64,000 nucleotides of DNA from Paramecium sonneborni. Taxonomy: Eukaryota; Ciliophora; Oligohymenophorea; Peniculida; Parameciidae. The translations under genes were made by a program, and so were the position numbers. The DNA is taken from the NCBI GenBank assembly GCA_905182985.1, contig CAJJDN010000046.1:47631-111630 (forward strand), read 5' to 3'. Within the stretch, counting starts at the first letter, position 1, and every line of letters starts with the position of its first letter. This document shows positions 1 to 12,849 of the stretch, in pieces. The notes below the pieces were generated by a model that ran no database searches, was not told the origin of the DNA, and saw nothing but the letters and a program-made list of their open reading frames with translations.

Positions 1-54
1 AAAAAATATTAAAAATAATAATGATATACTTATTTAAATGATAAATAATAGCAT

Positions 55-3000
55 TCATGAATTCTGTTTGCCTTTAGTAGTTGGAGTAGATGCTTATTTG
101 TTTGTTTAGGACAATTAAGTTAAATTGTCAGGGATTCGAATTTATCTTGTTGAATTATATAATCTAACCATATCAGATACATCTGAGTTTTCTTGATGTA
201 CAGGTTGATCTTCAAATTAATCAATAATTTATTTTCTATGAGAATTTTAAATAGCAATTCTATGTAGATCTATGTGTTTTTTTGATTCAGTCTTTTGTAA
301 TTATGTAGTTGGTATATCTAGAATAGAATAGTTTAATTACCAGATATATCTCTAGAACCTAATCGATTCAAACGAGAACTATATTAACTAAATTTTGAAG
401 CTCCAACAACAGAAGGTGCTTTCATTTCAATTTTAGCAAATGAACCATTTGAAACACAACTGATTGATTCTATTGAGTTCATATTTCCTGTAAATGCTGG
501 TTATCTTTATTCCAAAGTTAGATCTATAGAACCTGCTCTTACATTATTTTTGAATTATTAATTATAATCTGTCAAATTACTTTAGTATTTCTCCTATTTA
601 ATTTATTCTTACTTAACTAATTCTTTGAAATATGGATGTCTTAAACACTAAAAATAACAATATCTTTACTTCAGTAGAACTCAATCTATTAGAAGGCTTC
701 TTTTATAACATGGATTTCATAAGATCTTACATTTAAATAGGGGCAGATTTAAAGAGAGAATCTTCAAAATCAATTTGGCAATCTTTATTAGCCTTAAGTA
801 TTGCTTTTTAATCTTTTCCAGTAAATGGTTAACCTCCAGTCTTTATTTAATTATAATAGAAATAATTACTATTAAGAGATATAGTATAACACCAGCACTA
901 AAAACATCACATTTTTCATCATAAAATTACTAACCTTCCATATATTCTAAGATTTCAGGTGCAACAAAACCTGGTGTTCCACATCTTTTGAATAAGATAT
1001 TTTCATCTGTTAATTATGCTGCTAAACCAAAATCTGCTAATATAATATCATAATTATTTTCATTGGAACGTAATAACAAATTTTCAGGTTTCAAGTCTCT
1101 ATGAGCAATTTTAAATTGATGCAAATGATTTAATGCTGATAACAAATTATAAGCTAATCTCTAGAGAGTTTCAGCTGGTAGAAAGCCTAAAAATTACTGA
1201 ATTGAAAACCTGTTTCTCTGACTCGTTAAAGCAATTCACCACCAGTTATTATGTCTACAACAAAGTAAACTGAATTAGTTGTTTCATGTACTTCATGCAA
1301 TTTAACTATGTTTTGATGATTTAATTTTCTCATAACTTGCATTTCATTTAATAAGCTTTCAATTCCTTTATGTTGTTATTACATAAAGGATTTACTAAAT
1401 GCTTTGATAGCATACTATTAATTATTCTCTTTTCTAGTTGCCAAATACACTTTAGCAAAACTTCCTTTTCCAATTAATTTTGAAACCATAAAAGCATCAT
1501 GAAAATTCTCTAATAAGCAAACTCGTCTGAAATGCTGTTTCCACTAATCATATAAAGATTTGTCAGAGAGAAAGATATCTAAAGTTTTAGTTTGATAGGT
1601 CAATTTCAATCCAAATTATTGTTCATCAGAATTCAATTAAACCATATGATCAGCCCCAGGATCAATAAAACTTAAATGCATTGTAGCAAGAGGAGCACAT
1701 TTTAACTTATTAGTACTAACTTTATAAATATATTCTAATCCAAGCACTATTAATATTTGTTTTACCATAACTTTTCCTGCTGTCAAGAAATCTTATTCAA
1801 CTAAAAAAGATTAAGACTTATATAAATATTATTCATTATATGTACATCTAACACAGATTTATCACATGGTTACCAAAATTTATTTCTTATTTTTCCAAAA
1901 TCGAAGACAGAAACAACTTTTTAATCAGCCATTCTCTTATGTTCACTGAAACAAAATAATAATTTAATTATATAAGTTTTATAATTCTCAACACCTTTTA
2001 ACCATTTTATTTGTTCCATAATTTATTTCTTCCTCTATTTTAAATGAAAAATCATCATCTTCTGCCTAAGAATTCTTTAATTAATTAAACAATGTGCTTG
2101 TCTATAATTCATTTCTATAAATATTCTATTTATTATTATTATATTTTATTACATGATACAGTGAACACATTAAAGTACCTAATTACAATGGATTTAATAT
2201 TGATTTTAAAGAATCCCAAACTTAATCCAATTTAGAAGCTTAATCTTAGATAGATTTTATTTCATTCTTTATTTTATCTAAAGAACTATAAAAATTAATT
2301 AATTTATTTATTACTTAGAAATATTTTATTTTAATTATTAAACCTTTGTCTAAAATTTTTTGAGTTTGGTGAAATTCTCAAAATTCACTTTTGTACTTTC
2401 AAACCCTTCTTTCAACCATTCACTGTAATCTCTATAAATATAGAATAATATCAATATTATACTAGTCAGTATTTGCAAACATATCTTTCGAATTTTAACA
2501 TGCATATAATAAATATTTAACCTACATAGGCAACATTATTTCTGCTATACTATCAAAATACACTCTAGCAGTATCATTTCTTTCTTATGAATTTGATTAT
2601 ATTCTATATCTTAAAGCATCCATTATTATTCCAATTTCATCAAAACTAGCTTTTTTTATTATACATAATTCCAATTTCTCAAACATTTACTGTTACTATT
2701 CCAAAAACAATTAAAACTAATATAATATTCAACAGCATACTTTTTAAGTCTTTTTATTTACTATTTCCATTGATTAAGCTTAATTTTTGCATATATCCCT
2801 TAACTTTTCATTTTCTATCTATAATTCTTGTACTTATTTTTCTAATAATTATTAATATATTTTTTTTCTTTCTCTTGAATTTTTAGCAGATTCTCTATTT
2901 TTAGCTAATTTCAATTGAGTAGGATCTGCCATATCATTAGAATTCTCATTCTAAAGATTTTAAGATCGTTTTCTCTCTAATTTTTATTGACTTTTAGAAG

Positions 3001-3562
3001 ATCTTGGAGTAATTGAAGGGGATACTGAGTTATTGTTAGAGGTTCGCTTTTCTAATAATGAATCAATCTTTTCACGATATATGCTTTTACCCTAATTTTG
3101 AGGAATTAGCATTTTAACTTCAGGTTTAAACTTACTATTAATTTATTCTGCTGATTCTATTTATAATAGGGATCATTATAACCTAATCGGAATTCTTGAT
3201 CTCCTGAATATTGAGATCTACTATTCACATCTGAATGTATGGATTATTTCAATTTTTATTGATTTGAAGATTCTTCCTGTATTAATAAATTATCTAATCT
3301 AACATCTTCTATTTTCATTTCAAAAAATTAATCTAGACTATTTTTAACTTCTGAATCTATCAATTATGATTAATGGAAGTTATTTTAAAAACTTCCTACT
3401 TATTAATCATTATATCCTAAATAATTTCTTCCGAAACTCAATCTAATTTATTATTAATATTTTAAACTATTATTCTTAGCCTGATCCTGGCATAAAATCT
3501 GCTGTACCAGCTGTTCCAACAAAATTATAAAATTATCCACTCGAATTAAAGCTGTCTGCCAT
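55..3562 (-). CDS. PH-domain Ser/Thr protein kinase (CAMK-like)
   Basis: With TGA as the only stop, a frame runs from MADSFNSS to a TGA at 55-57. Order: a Gln/Asn-rich N-terminus, coiled-coil-like middle, a PH-like fold ending in a helix with DKSLYDQWKQHF, then a kinase domain. Visible kinase landmarks are [12 protein letters not shown] (P-loop), YAIKAF (lysine), [10 protein letters not shown] (catalytic loop), ADFGLA (DFG), [11 protein letters not shown] (APE) and [10 protein letters not shown] short tail follows. Tiny introns restore the frame; one before TGGQPFTG is 29 nt and ends in AAG, another near 600 is 22 nt. The PH-plus-kinase order suggests recruitment to a lipid or protein surface, but the partner is unknown. 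The N-terminal splice (about 19 nt) is the least certain part. Family confidence is high, specific orthology is not. Confidence 0.85.
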
Positions 3563-3747
3563 TATAATTTATTTTTTTTATTATATATTTAATATATAAT
3601 AGTGCAAGATAACATATCCTTTTATAAATTACTTGATATCTAATAAAGATTAAAAATTATGGTTAGAATCATCTAAAAGATCATTATTTTATTATTAAAT
3701 TTCACATATTTAAAACAAACAAATTTATTGTTTTTTTACATAAAATA

Positions 3748-4410
3748 TCATTCTTAATTCCCAACATCTTAACAATCTATAAGATTAGAAGTGTTATTTG
3801 AACTCATATCTTTGGGATCAAATTTTTAATGATGAGATCGACATTAACTGGGTGATCTAGTCTTTATAAAATTAGACATTTATTTGAATATTTTGTTCTA
3901 TTTTTTGAGGTCTGAATTTAACATAATGTCTTTATTCATTTCTTTAAAACACAAATACAAATTGTGCTCCTTTGTTGTCCAATGACCTATTAAATTAAAT
4001 TAAATAATTTGCCTATGTTATATAACTTTCTTTTAGTTGACTTTCTCCCCTTTCGTTTATTCTTCTTATGCTTAATATTTAGTTATTTTTCTGGGAGTTG
4101 GGCAGAATTTCTATTTTCATTGTTTGTTGTGATTTCTACTGGTTCAAAGTTAGACTATTGTTAAATGCATTATTCTTGTTTTACAAAGTTTTCCTGCTTG
4201 ATCATCAAAGGATTAAGAGTAGAACCTTCCCATATTATATTGCTTTGTTAAGCTCTCTAATAATATAGGTAATTATTGATTAAGAGTTAATGTTGATAAT
4301 GGTTAAATTATTGCATTAAAGGCTCATTATAATTAAAAGGATAAGAGTCTAATACAATAGATTGATTCAATACATTAGAAGAATTGAGGATATTATGTAA
4401 ATGGATTCAT
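3748..4410 (-). CDS. Myb/SANT (SHAQKYF-like) DNA-binding protein
   Basis: Start MNPFTQYP; a 25-nt GTA...TAG intron follows after about 12 codons. A Gln/Asn-rich and then very basic stretch (KHKKNKRKGRKS) precedes a single Myb-like repeat: GHWTTKEHNLYL, then KQMSNFIKTRSPSQCRSHHQKF, which matches the W...I.TR...Q.RSH..K pattern of one-repeat Myb proteins. The protein ends 25 residues later at TGA. The intron directly before the repeat only fits if it starts with GC (GCAAATT...AATAG, 26 nt). Likely a nuclear transcription factor; targets unknown. It is transcribed in the same direction as the kinase downstream. Confidence 0.7.
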
Positions 4411-4616
4411 TACGAAGATATTGAGTTTTTATTAAAAATAATAATTAATAAATCGAATTCATCGTAATCCTGTAATTTACGATCAACAGGTATTTTGTGT
4501 AGGAAAATTTTAATTATTACTTTTTCATGCTTAGAGTATTTTTCATATCATTATATGATGTATGAAAAAATTATTAAATCCTGGTTAATTTTAGTATTTC
4601 TTAATTCAATGTATAA

Positions 4617-6099
4617 TCAACATTTATAATGTAAAATAAAATATAAAATTTTTAGATAATTTTTGATTGAGGTTACTTTAATAAGATTCTATGAGGAACA
4701 ATCAATTATCAACTTTATAAATGATTCCAATTAAAATTCAATAGATAAATTATTAATTGCAATAATTTAATATTTTATAATAATATTTTTCTAGGAATAC
4801 AGATGAATTTCTAACCTGTAATAAAACTGTTCTATATTTAAAGATAAATATTCTTTCATATTAAACTGTTTCTTTCTATTATTTAGGTGATTATTCTAAT
4901 TTAACCTTCTTAAAGGTAAAAAATAACTGTATACTATATCTCTTTAATGTTTTATTTACATCAATTTATTTCTACAATAATCCTATTCTTTTTCAATTTC
5001 TTAGATTTTGTAATTTAATTCATTAATCCCTTATTTTAATGTTTCATTATCTATATTTTAATAATCTAGAAATATTATTCTTTTGATATTAAACCAAATA
5101 TCATCAATTCCTTCTTTTTTTCTTGGCTACTCTCTCTTTTTTAATCGTCTCTTTCCAATATTCATCTAACTTTTCTGCTTATTTGATATCCAGTTAATTT
5201 AAAGATTCTTTACTTTTATTATATTCATCAATAGCTTTTTTATAAGATCCATATTTAATGAATCCATTTCAACTAATTCATATTTGAATAACATTTAAAT
5301 CTAGAACATTCATATCTATGATATTTAATTTACTCTTATTCTAATTTATGTAATATCTAAATGTAAGCATCAATTTTTCAACTTTTAGAATTCTCAATAT
5401 TTCTCAAATTTATCCTACAGTATAACATTTAATTTTGCATTAATCCTTTTTAAAGCTTCTTTTTGTTTATTTTTTTAAGTTCTTTTAAATTTTTCTAAAT
5501 ATTCTTCATCAGTAGCTGATTTCAATTGTTTGAACATCTTCTCATGTTGAATTCTTTCTTTCTTTTAATCATTTCCAATTCATGTTTCTTAAATTGTCTT
5601 AGTTATTCTGCATCTTTTTTTTAATTATTTACTCTTCTACCCTTTCTTTAATATCATCTAATCTAAAATAATTGGTTTTATTAATAAATATTTTCTCAAT
5701 CTCTCTTCATATATTTCTTTCTTTTAGAATCTAGCTTTTCTATATGATATTTTCTCTTTATTAGACTTCTTATTATATCTAATGTATATATATTGTTCCT
5801 TATTATATAACTAAAATAAATGCTATTCATAATCTCTTATTGTTAAACCATATAATTAATTTAGATTGTAAAATATCAACACACTCAATTCTATATTCTT
5901 AAATAAATATTTTAGGAATGAAAAGGAAATTTTAGGTTTACAAGAAATTTGTAATAAATTAATCAGCTACTTTTAGATTAAATAATCTTTTTACTTTTTT
6001 CTATTTTTTTGTTTCTTTTATCAATTTATCCACTATTTCTTTTTAAATTTATAATTTTATTGTATTAAGTATTCCCTCCTTTCTCATGTTCTCATTCAT
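4617..6099 (-). CDS. Lys/Glu/Gln-rich coiled-coil protein, gene model unresolved
   Basis: Begins MNENMRKEGILN. With one 25-nt AAG intron after KKQKK the frame is open for over 100 codons (KNIELSV ... RDYEQHLFQLYNKEQYIYIRY ... KKEIYEERLRKYL). Further blocks, QLRQFKKHELEMIKRKKE, DEEYLEKFKRTQKNKQ, AIDEYNKSKESLNQL and EKLDEYWKETIKKERVAKKK, lie in different frames. Some can be joined by 20- to 43-nt introns, but at least one junction near 5300 retains a TGA. The last stretch (4617-5103) is open but could be a separate exon or spurious. The composition is charged alpha-helical; I recognise no family. Either a real gene with introns I could not place, or one with frameshifts. Confidence 0.45.
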
Positions 6100-6455
6100 A
6101 AATAAGAGTATTTAATTCTCTATTAATGATTGATTATGTTCCTATATTATTTTAAAATAATATATTACAATAATATAATATTTCTTATATTTTGATTATT
6201 TTCATAGATAGATCATAAATCAAGTTTATAGAGTTTCTAAGCTAAATAAATCAATCTAATTAGTTTTACATCAACAATTACAAATTTAAGAACAATAATA
6301 ATAATTTAAAATTGTTTACATAAAAATAATTGTTAATTATTGAATTATATAAAAATCCACGTCAAATTTGTATTAATCACGTCTCAAAATTACAGCAATA
6401 TTGTGCCTTTGTATACCTGTTAAATTTGATATATTCAAAATACATAATTTATCTA

Positions 6456-7712
6456 ATGAACTCAAGAAGCACACATCTAACAGAATATGCAATAAAATAA
6501 ATAATTGCTGATCAATTCACTTAATGGGAAATAGTAAATCCTAGTCAAATCTAAATAAGTAGATTAGCAGGATTAACTAATATAACATATAAGGTAGAAA
6601 TAAATGAAGAAATCATACCCAAAACTATTGTGTTTAGAGAGTATCAATATAATTTAATGATTAGATTTGGAAATGCTGAAGGATTTGTTGATTCTAAATA
6701 AGAACGAATTATTTTTAAAACAATTTCTGATTTAGAATTAGGTCCAAAATAATTATAATGTGGTGATATTTGGAGAATGGAAGAATTTGTAACAGATGGA
6801 ATTCATCCAACTAATTAAAAAATGGGATCACCTCTATTTCAATTTAGATCTATGGGAGTCTTATAAAAGTTTCATTAAATGGAAATACCAATTCCAAATA
6901 ATGGTACATCCATGATTCTTAATAAGACATTATCAGAGAATATGAAAATAAATGTGATTAGGAAGATTTAAAAAAAAGAATTATATACAGATGTAGAACT
7001 CAAATAATTAGAAAATATTGAATCATTCTTAAATAATGATGATGAATACAAGTATTTATAAGAAATGATTGGAAAAGAAAATAATGAAGAAGTAAATATA
7101 TTTATTAATAATTTTTAGTTAAAATTTTGTCATAATGATTTAAATTAATTAAATATATTTAGTACAACAAGAAAGGATAAAGAAATAGTCTTTATTGATT
7201 ATGAATATTGTTCATATAACTATCCTTCATATGACATTGCTAATTTTCTAAATGAATCTGCTATCAATTATTAATATGAAGATGAACCATATTATGTTTT
7301 AGTTGATGATAATTTTGATACAGCTCCAATTTAAGCTCACTTTTTAGCTTTGTGTTATCTAATTCATTAGAATTGTCAAATGAATGAGATTAATTAAATT
7401 GTTGAGTTTATAACTTAAAGAACCAATAAAAATAAAGATGAATTAAATACTTTTATAAGTATGATTAAATAAATTTTGGAATAAAGAATGAATTAAAAAT
7501 AGATTAGTGAATTATTTGAATCTGTATCTTATTTGAAAAGAAGAATAAGAAGATTGTAAATGATATCTAATCTTAATTGGGTTTGGTGGAGTGTTCTTTT
7601 AGCTCATGAAAAGAACTCATTGAATTTTGAATATATTGATTATGGATATTTGAGATTCAAAATGTTTGAAAAATTATTAGAATTAGAAAAAGTAAGAGGA
7701 ATAAATAAATGA
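6456..7712 (+). CDS. Choline/ethanolamine kinase
   Basis: First step of the CDP-choline or CDP-ethanolamine (Kennedy) pathway: ATP-dependent phosphorylation of choline or ethanolamine in the cytosol. The frame runs from MNSRSTHLTEYAIKQ to TGA without interruption. The N-lobe has RLAGLTNITYKV (nucleotide-binding) and TIVFREY; the C-lobe has the phosphotransferase loop FCHNDLNQLNI, then VFIDYEYCSYNYPSYDIANFLNE, the second signature carrying the metal-binding Asp, and a C-terminal NWVWWSVLLA helix region. A 27-nt GTAAAT...TTTTAG segment directly before the HND loop is in frame and is probably an intron. Length (about 410 residues) is normal for the family. Choline versus ethanolamine preference cannot be told. 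Confidence 0.93.
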
Positions 7713-7800
7713 AATTTATTGTGTAATTAATAAAATAAATTCTTATATTCAATTTTAATTATATTTTATTTATTATGTAATAAGTATAAAAAGAGGAGGT

Positions 7801-9190
7801 ATGAATTTAATTTACTAAGTGAGATACCATATTTTAAGTATTGTTAAAAATTAGGTGGTGTTTAGAGAAAAGATATTTATGTTTCTCCTACTAAAGCAGC
7901 AACATTTTTACATTTAATAAAACATGTAACAATAATTATAAATTAAGAGATGTGATAAGGATTCTGCATTAAAGTTTGCTTAAAGAAGAATTTGTAAATG
8001 GGATACTACAATCAAATAAGATGGTCCTAGTAAATGTAGAATCTTAAAACCTAAAGAAAATAAGGAAGTAATTTTATTAATTTAATCAAATTAAGAAAAG
8101 AATTCATGGATGGTAGAATATTGGAATGGAAATATATTATGAAAATAAAGATACTGTAGCTGATATTAATTAATTAGAAATAGATTAAGATAATGATGCA
8201 ATACAAAAAGAAATTGAAAAGAATGAAATGAGACTTAAAAATGATTTTAAAAATAAGATAGCTCATTTACAATAATTTTATAGAGAATTAAATTAGAAAT
8301 ATAGTTTTAATAGTAATGATCCTAATTTTAAGGAAAAGATTACAATGGCTAAATAAGATTTAATCAGTAAACGAAATCAACCAATTAAATATTTAAAGGC
8401 TAAAGGGATGAAATATATAGAGTTGTTTAATGAAATTAATCAAAATAAAAAATTAAATGGTGCTGGTTTATTTAATAGACTTCATGTTTTTAATTAATTG
8501 AGAACAGATGATTTAAAAGTCAAAGAGAAATTGTTAAGTGAAATATATAAATACACAAAGGAAAGTTAAAGTGTAAATCATAAAGAATTATAACATGATA
8601 CACAAATTTATGATAATATAGAAGAATAAAGTGAATAGATGTTAAAAATAATTGATTAAAATAATGATTTTTCTTTGAGATTAAGAAAAAATGAGCATAA
8701 ATTAACATTTTCATCTTCAGCAATTGGTTTTGCCGAGGATTTTAACAGAACAAAATATTTGTTTAATTATTCAAGTAAGAATTAAATATAAAAAATGTTT
8801 GAAATACCTGAGATTCCATAAATTCCATAGAGTAGTTAATCAATAAAATTAAGAAAGCATTTATCATCTCCTTTAAGTGTAGATGATAATTTTGAGAACT
8901 GTTTAAATTAATATGCACATTAAGTACTGGAATATCAATAGGAAATGTAGGATAAGGAAATAACAACAGAGAATCTATAAAAGATGTTATAGAAAAGAGA
9001 GAATATAAGATGTAGTTAAATAAGAAAGATTTCAAAGACATCACACAGTCATTAACCTAGTATTCATTTAGACTTTAGTAAAGTGAAATGTTAACATTAA
9101 TCTTCAAGAGATAAAGAATCTACAAAAGCAGGAAACTCTTTTAATATTAAATAGCGATCTTATCTTGTTAGTCCATTTAATAAATAATGA
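7801..9190 (+). CDS. Unknown ciliate protein, Gln/Asn-rich with helical segments
   Basis: Start MNLIYQ, then three small introns that all end in AAG: about 20 nt (GTGAG...TTAAG), 22 nt (GTAACA...TTAAG) and 28 nt (GTAATT...TTAAG). They join GGVQRKDIYVSPTKAATFLHLIKH, RCDKDSALKFAQRRICKWD and GWQNIGMEIYYENKDTVADI. The rest is one exon rich in helix-forming and low-complexity residues, ending SYLVSPFNKQ. No domain recognised. The spliced frame is open for about 440 codons, and the N-terminal block looks globular, so I consider it a real gene. It follows the choline kinase on the same strand with an 88-bp gap. Confidence 0.6.
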
Positions 9191-9810
9191 TTATAATTTT
9201 TATGAATTACAAATATATTTGATTAAATCTTCAATCTTTAAATAAGATTCTTATCTTTCATTAAGGTAATTATCTTCAATACTATTCATATTATCTGATT
9301 ATTATATAACCATTCTATTGAGTTTATATTTAATATCTCAAATGTCTATTTAAATTATTTCAATCTTTTATGATACCATTTACATCTTTCCTCTTATTAT
9401 TATTATTAGAATTTATTTTTTATCTAAAATTATATCCAAATATACTACTATTATACACTAAATTATTAAAATAAATTATAGTTTGCTGTTATTCACTCTC
9501 AATAAACTATTAATAAACTGTTTTATTTAAATATATAAATTACACACATTCCTATTTGAATTTGTTCTTTTTTTCACAACCATACATATATTTCATTTTC
9601 TTTTTTTGCTATATTTATATATTTATAAGACATATATCATAAAAAATCTATCAAAAAAAATTTGATATTTAAGATCTTTATCATTGTGTGAAATTATATT
9701 AAATGATACCAGATATTAATATAATTATTAAATCCAGTTTATTTTGTGCTATTAAATTAATAATGATTTCATTTACTTAAATAAATAAATAATATATATT
9801 CATAGAACAA
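9191..9810. other. Intergenic, no gene seen
   Basis: Very AT-rich stretch of about 620 bp with frequent TGA/TCA in all frames. It contains runs such as poly-A at 9650 but no recognisable coding block or RNA gene. Confidence 0.5.
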
Positions 9811-10020
9811 ATGTAATTCAAACAAGAATCTTTTGATAGTGAAATGACAGAATTTTTTTAGATTCAATAAGAAGTAGAAATTAACTCACTCTTTAAACAG
9901 CTCAACATTTAAAATACACAACTCTCTAATAAACGATCTAAAAAAATTAAGAAAGTTAAGCTAAATCTCCAAACCAATTCAATACTTTAAAGAAGAAATA
10001 TTAACCTAGGTTAAATTTGA
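9811..10020 (+). CDS. Small hypothetical protein (69 aa)
   Basis: Continuous ciliate-code frame MQFKQESFDSEMTEFFQIQ ... NLGQI ending in TGA. The first half is acidic/Gln-rich and helical; the second half carries a basic cluster (NKRSKKIKKVKLNL) that could bind nucleic acid or be a nuclear signal. No family recognised. It stands alone between AT-rich gaps, so it may also be an exon of a larger unseen gene or chance. Confidence 0.35.
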
Positions 10021-10355
10021 CATTTTTTTTATCTCTATTCTCCATTTTATATAAACATAACAATCTACATAGTATCAGTATTTTTATAGAAAATCTCTCT
10101 GATTATCATCTTTCCTTAATGTTTTTCCTTATTATACCAAAAATAACTATAACAACTTTAAATATTAGTCTTCATTATTAATTCAAGTCACTAATTACTT
10201 CAATCTTGATATTTGAAATATCAACAGATTTTAAAATGCTCAGCTTCTACATTGATGTATATTATATTTGTTTTAAAATTGAAATTTTATAAATTGTCCT
10301 GCCAAAAACATGCTAACTTAGTGCTTAATACTGTTCTAGATATGCATTTATTTAT

Positions 10356-10730
10356 TCAAATAGAAATTAATTGCTAAAATTAAGTGTCATTCATATAAAA
10401 ATTATATTAAATCAAAATTTTTGTATGCCACTTATGTTTATCGATTTTTATTTTTTTAAACTCGTGAAATACTACATTATCATCCATATTATTTGTAATA
10501 TCAACTGCTAATTTATTAAAAATTATTAAGTTCTCTTACTTTTCAATGAACTTATTATTTTAAATATTCAACTACTAATTTTAATGTTTAAAAATAACTT
10601 AATTCATTTTGCATTAACATCTTATTATTTAACTTTATCATCTCTTAGATTAATTATCTCTTATTTTATGATAATTCATAATCCTATGTTTTAATTGTTT
10701 CTTATAAAGCATCATAGATTGCATTTTTAG
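10356..10730 (-). CDS. Coiled-coil gene fragment, ends unresolved
   Basis: An open block reads SKNAIYDALQETIKTQDYE ... NKRQLIQEMIKLNNKMLMQNE, clearly heptad-like. A 22-nt intron (GTTGAA...ATAAG) joins it to FIEKQENLIIFNKLAVDITNNMDDNVVFHEF and on to a TGA at 10356-10358. No start codon is visible in frame upstream, so exons are missing from my model. No family recognised. Confidence 0.4.
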
Positions 10731-11539
10731 ATTTCAATTAAATATTTATTTTTCAAATGACGAAGACTATTATCTTTAACCACATAAATTAGATAATTAC
10801 AAAAAAAGAATAGCAATCTATTTTAAGTTAAAAAGTCTTATTTTTTTGAGAAATTACAAACTAATCATTAGTATAAAAGACTATTTTAATTATATATAAA
10901 TTCAAGTACTTTATTATAGTAAATGTATACTACTTTTTAAAATGTGTTTTCACAATTATACATAACAGTGAATAGACCAATTTAACTAATGTTTCTAAAT
11001 TTTTTTGTTCAACATAGAACTAATATTTAATTGAATTATTCTCCAAATTTAGGAAAAGATGCAGAATTATAAATTTAGATCTATGATAAGGCTATTTTTT
11101 AAAATTATTTTTAAATAAATAAGTTATCTAGATTTTATTACATTAAGTTATATAAAATTAAAAATAACCCTTCATAAAAAATAACTTAAATTTTTATATA
11201 TATTGTTTTAATTAAAATATTCAGATTGAATTTTTTATTTATAAAAATATACATCCTTGTAAATATAAACATTATGCTTTTTTTATTTGAATTTCTTTGA
11301 TATTGTAATTCCAAAAATCAAATTCTCTTTTGAACCTCATCATCAATTCACATTTATTTGAACTTTAGAGATTTTATTTCTAATAAACCTGAACTTTTTT
11401 GTGTTAACTTTGAAATTTTACCCTATTAAATAACTTCTAAAAGCATTTTAAAATGAATATAAAGTGTATTATATAACTTATGTTTTTGAAATATCAAATT
11501 GGATAAAATAATAATTAAATAAAATACATAATTATTCAA
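10731..11539. other. Gap without a supportable gene
   Basis: About 800 bp of AT-rich sequence. Short open blocks exist but none shows conserved composition or can be linked by small introns. Confidence 0.4.
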
Positions 11540-12094
11540 TCATATCTATAATTCATTTAAATTAGTAATAAAGTCTTATTATTTCATCGATTCTGTATGA
11601 ATATGATAAATATTTTAACTTATCATAGATTATTAGTGATGTATCATTTCAATATTGGCCACCAATTATTTCTAATTTGATATTAATAACAATAAGGAAG
11701 ATATAAAATTAGATGTAGAATTAACATTTTCTTCTTTTCTATGTCCTTTTCTTATTATCTTATGAATCCTTTTATAATCATAAGTCCAATCCTCATTGTA
11801 AAATACATATTAACTTGAAGACAATCTAAAATTCTTAAATCCATAATTATTCAATTATCTTCTTTATCAAAATAATTTTTACTTTTAAAAACTAGAATAG
11901 TTTGAGCTTTTAAAATATAAAGGGAGTATTGAAGACTTGAATTGATCAATTTAATGGATGATAACTTTATTTCCCAAATCATTCCAACTAATTATTTGTT
12001 AGTTACATCGATCCTATATAAATTTATTATAAAATTATACTTCTAACATAGATTTCAATTTTATTAAGAAGACTGGCAGTTTATAGTATTCCAT
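11540..12094 (-). CDS. HSF-type DNA-binding transcription factor (first of two)
   Basis: Start MEYYKLPVFLIKLKSML, matching the opening helix of the heat-shock-factor domain. The fold continues with IISWNDLGNKVIIHQIDQF (the W...G..F.I.D..F strand region), ILPLYFKSSNYSSF, and after a 21-nt AAG intron RQLNNYGFKNFR, the recognition-helix signature. The wing and following segment read YVFYNEDWTYDYKRIHKIIRKGHRK. A short tail of about 55 residues ends in TGA. No clear leucine-zipper trimerisation region is seen, so this may be a DNA-binding-domain-only member. The domain is divergent, but the order and spacing of motifs are diagnostic. Confidence 0.75.
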
Positions 12095-12849
12095 TGATGT
12101 GATTAATAGTGAATATAAGAAATAATGATCTTTATTAATAAATTGAATTTATCAAACTGCTTGATTTGCTGAATGTTCCATATTAATGTATTTCATTATT
12201 TTTAATATTACAAATTCTATGAGGTTTTTCTTTTATTTATTTTCATATTGTACAAGTTTTCTTAATTCTTTCAACTAATTATACCTAAATAATAGTTAAA
12301 AATTACCAAGAAAAAAAGGAAATTTTAGTATTTCTTTTATTGCATTTACTAATATTTTCATAATAAATAGAAATTTCATAATAGAACTAATTTATTTTAA
12401 TATCAAAATAATTTGTAAGTTTTCTCATTAGAAACTATCTTATCTCATTATAATTAATGATTCAAATAAATGAATTATATTTTTATAATGATAAGAGTAA
12501 TCATTTTAAGTTTTCTTACAAAATGAAGATTAATTATTTATTATTTACATCATTACATATATAACCTGATAAATTTATTTCATAAAAATGTAAAGACTCT
12601 ATTCATGTGTAAAATTATAAACTAAAAATAATAAAAAATTTTTATAACTTATAATAGAAGATAAATGATTAAGCTATTATTATTTTATTAATTATCTTTA
12701 TAAATAAATCATTTAATCTCTATTTTTATTTAAAGATTAGACCTCATTCTGAGAATTTATTTATCAATACTCAAAATAACAGTAAAGATTAATTTTCTTC
12801 CTAATACTTAATTATTAATAGCTCTTTTATAATTAACTCTTTTTTAATA
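12095..12849. other. Gap without a supportable gene
   Basis: AT-rich; no long TGA-free frame with protein-like composition was found on either strand. Confidence 0.35.

Noticed and set aside
7790..7803. AGAGGAGGTATG as a Shine-Dalgarno site
   Set aside because: The genome is eukaryotic (introns, nuclear tRNAs, ciliate code); purine-rich strings before ATG are coincidental.
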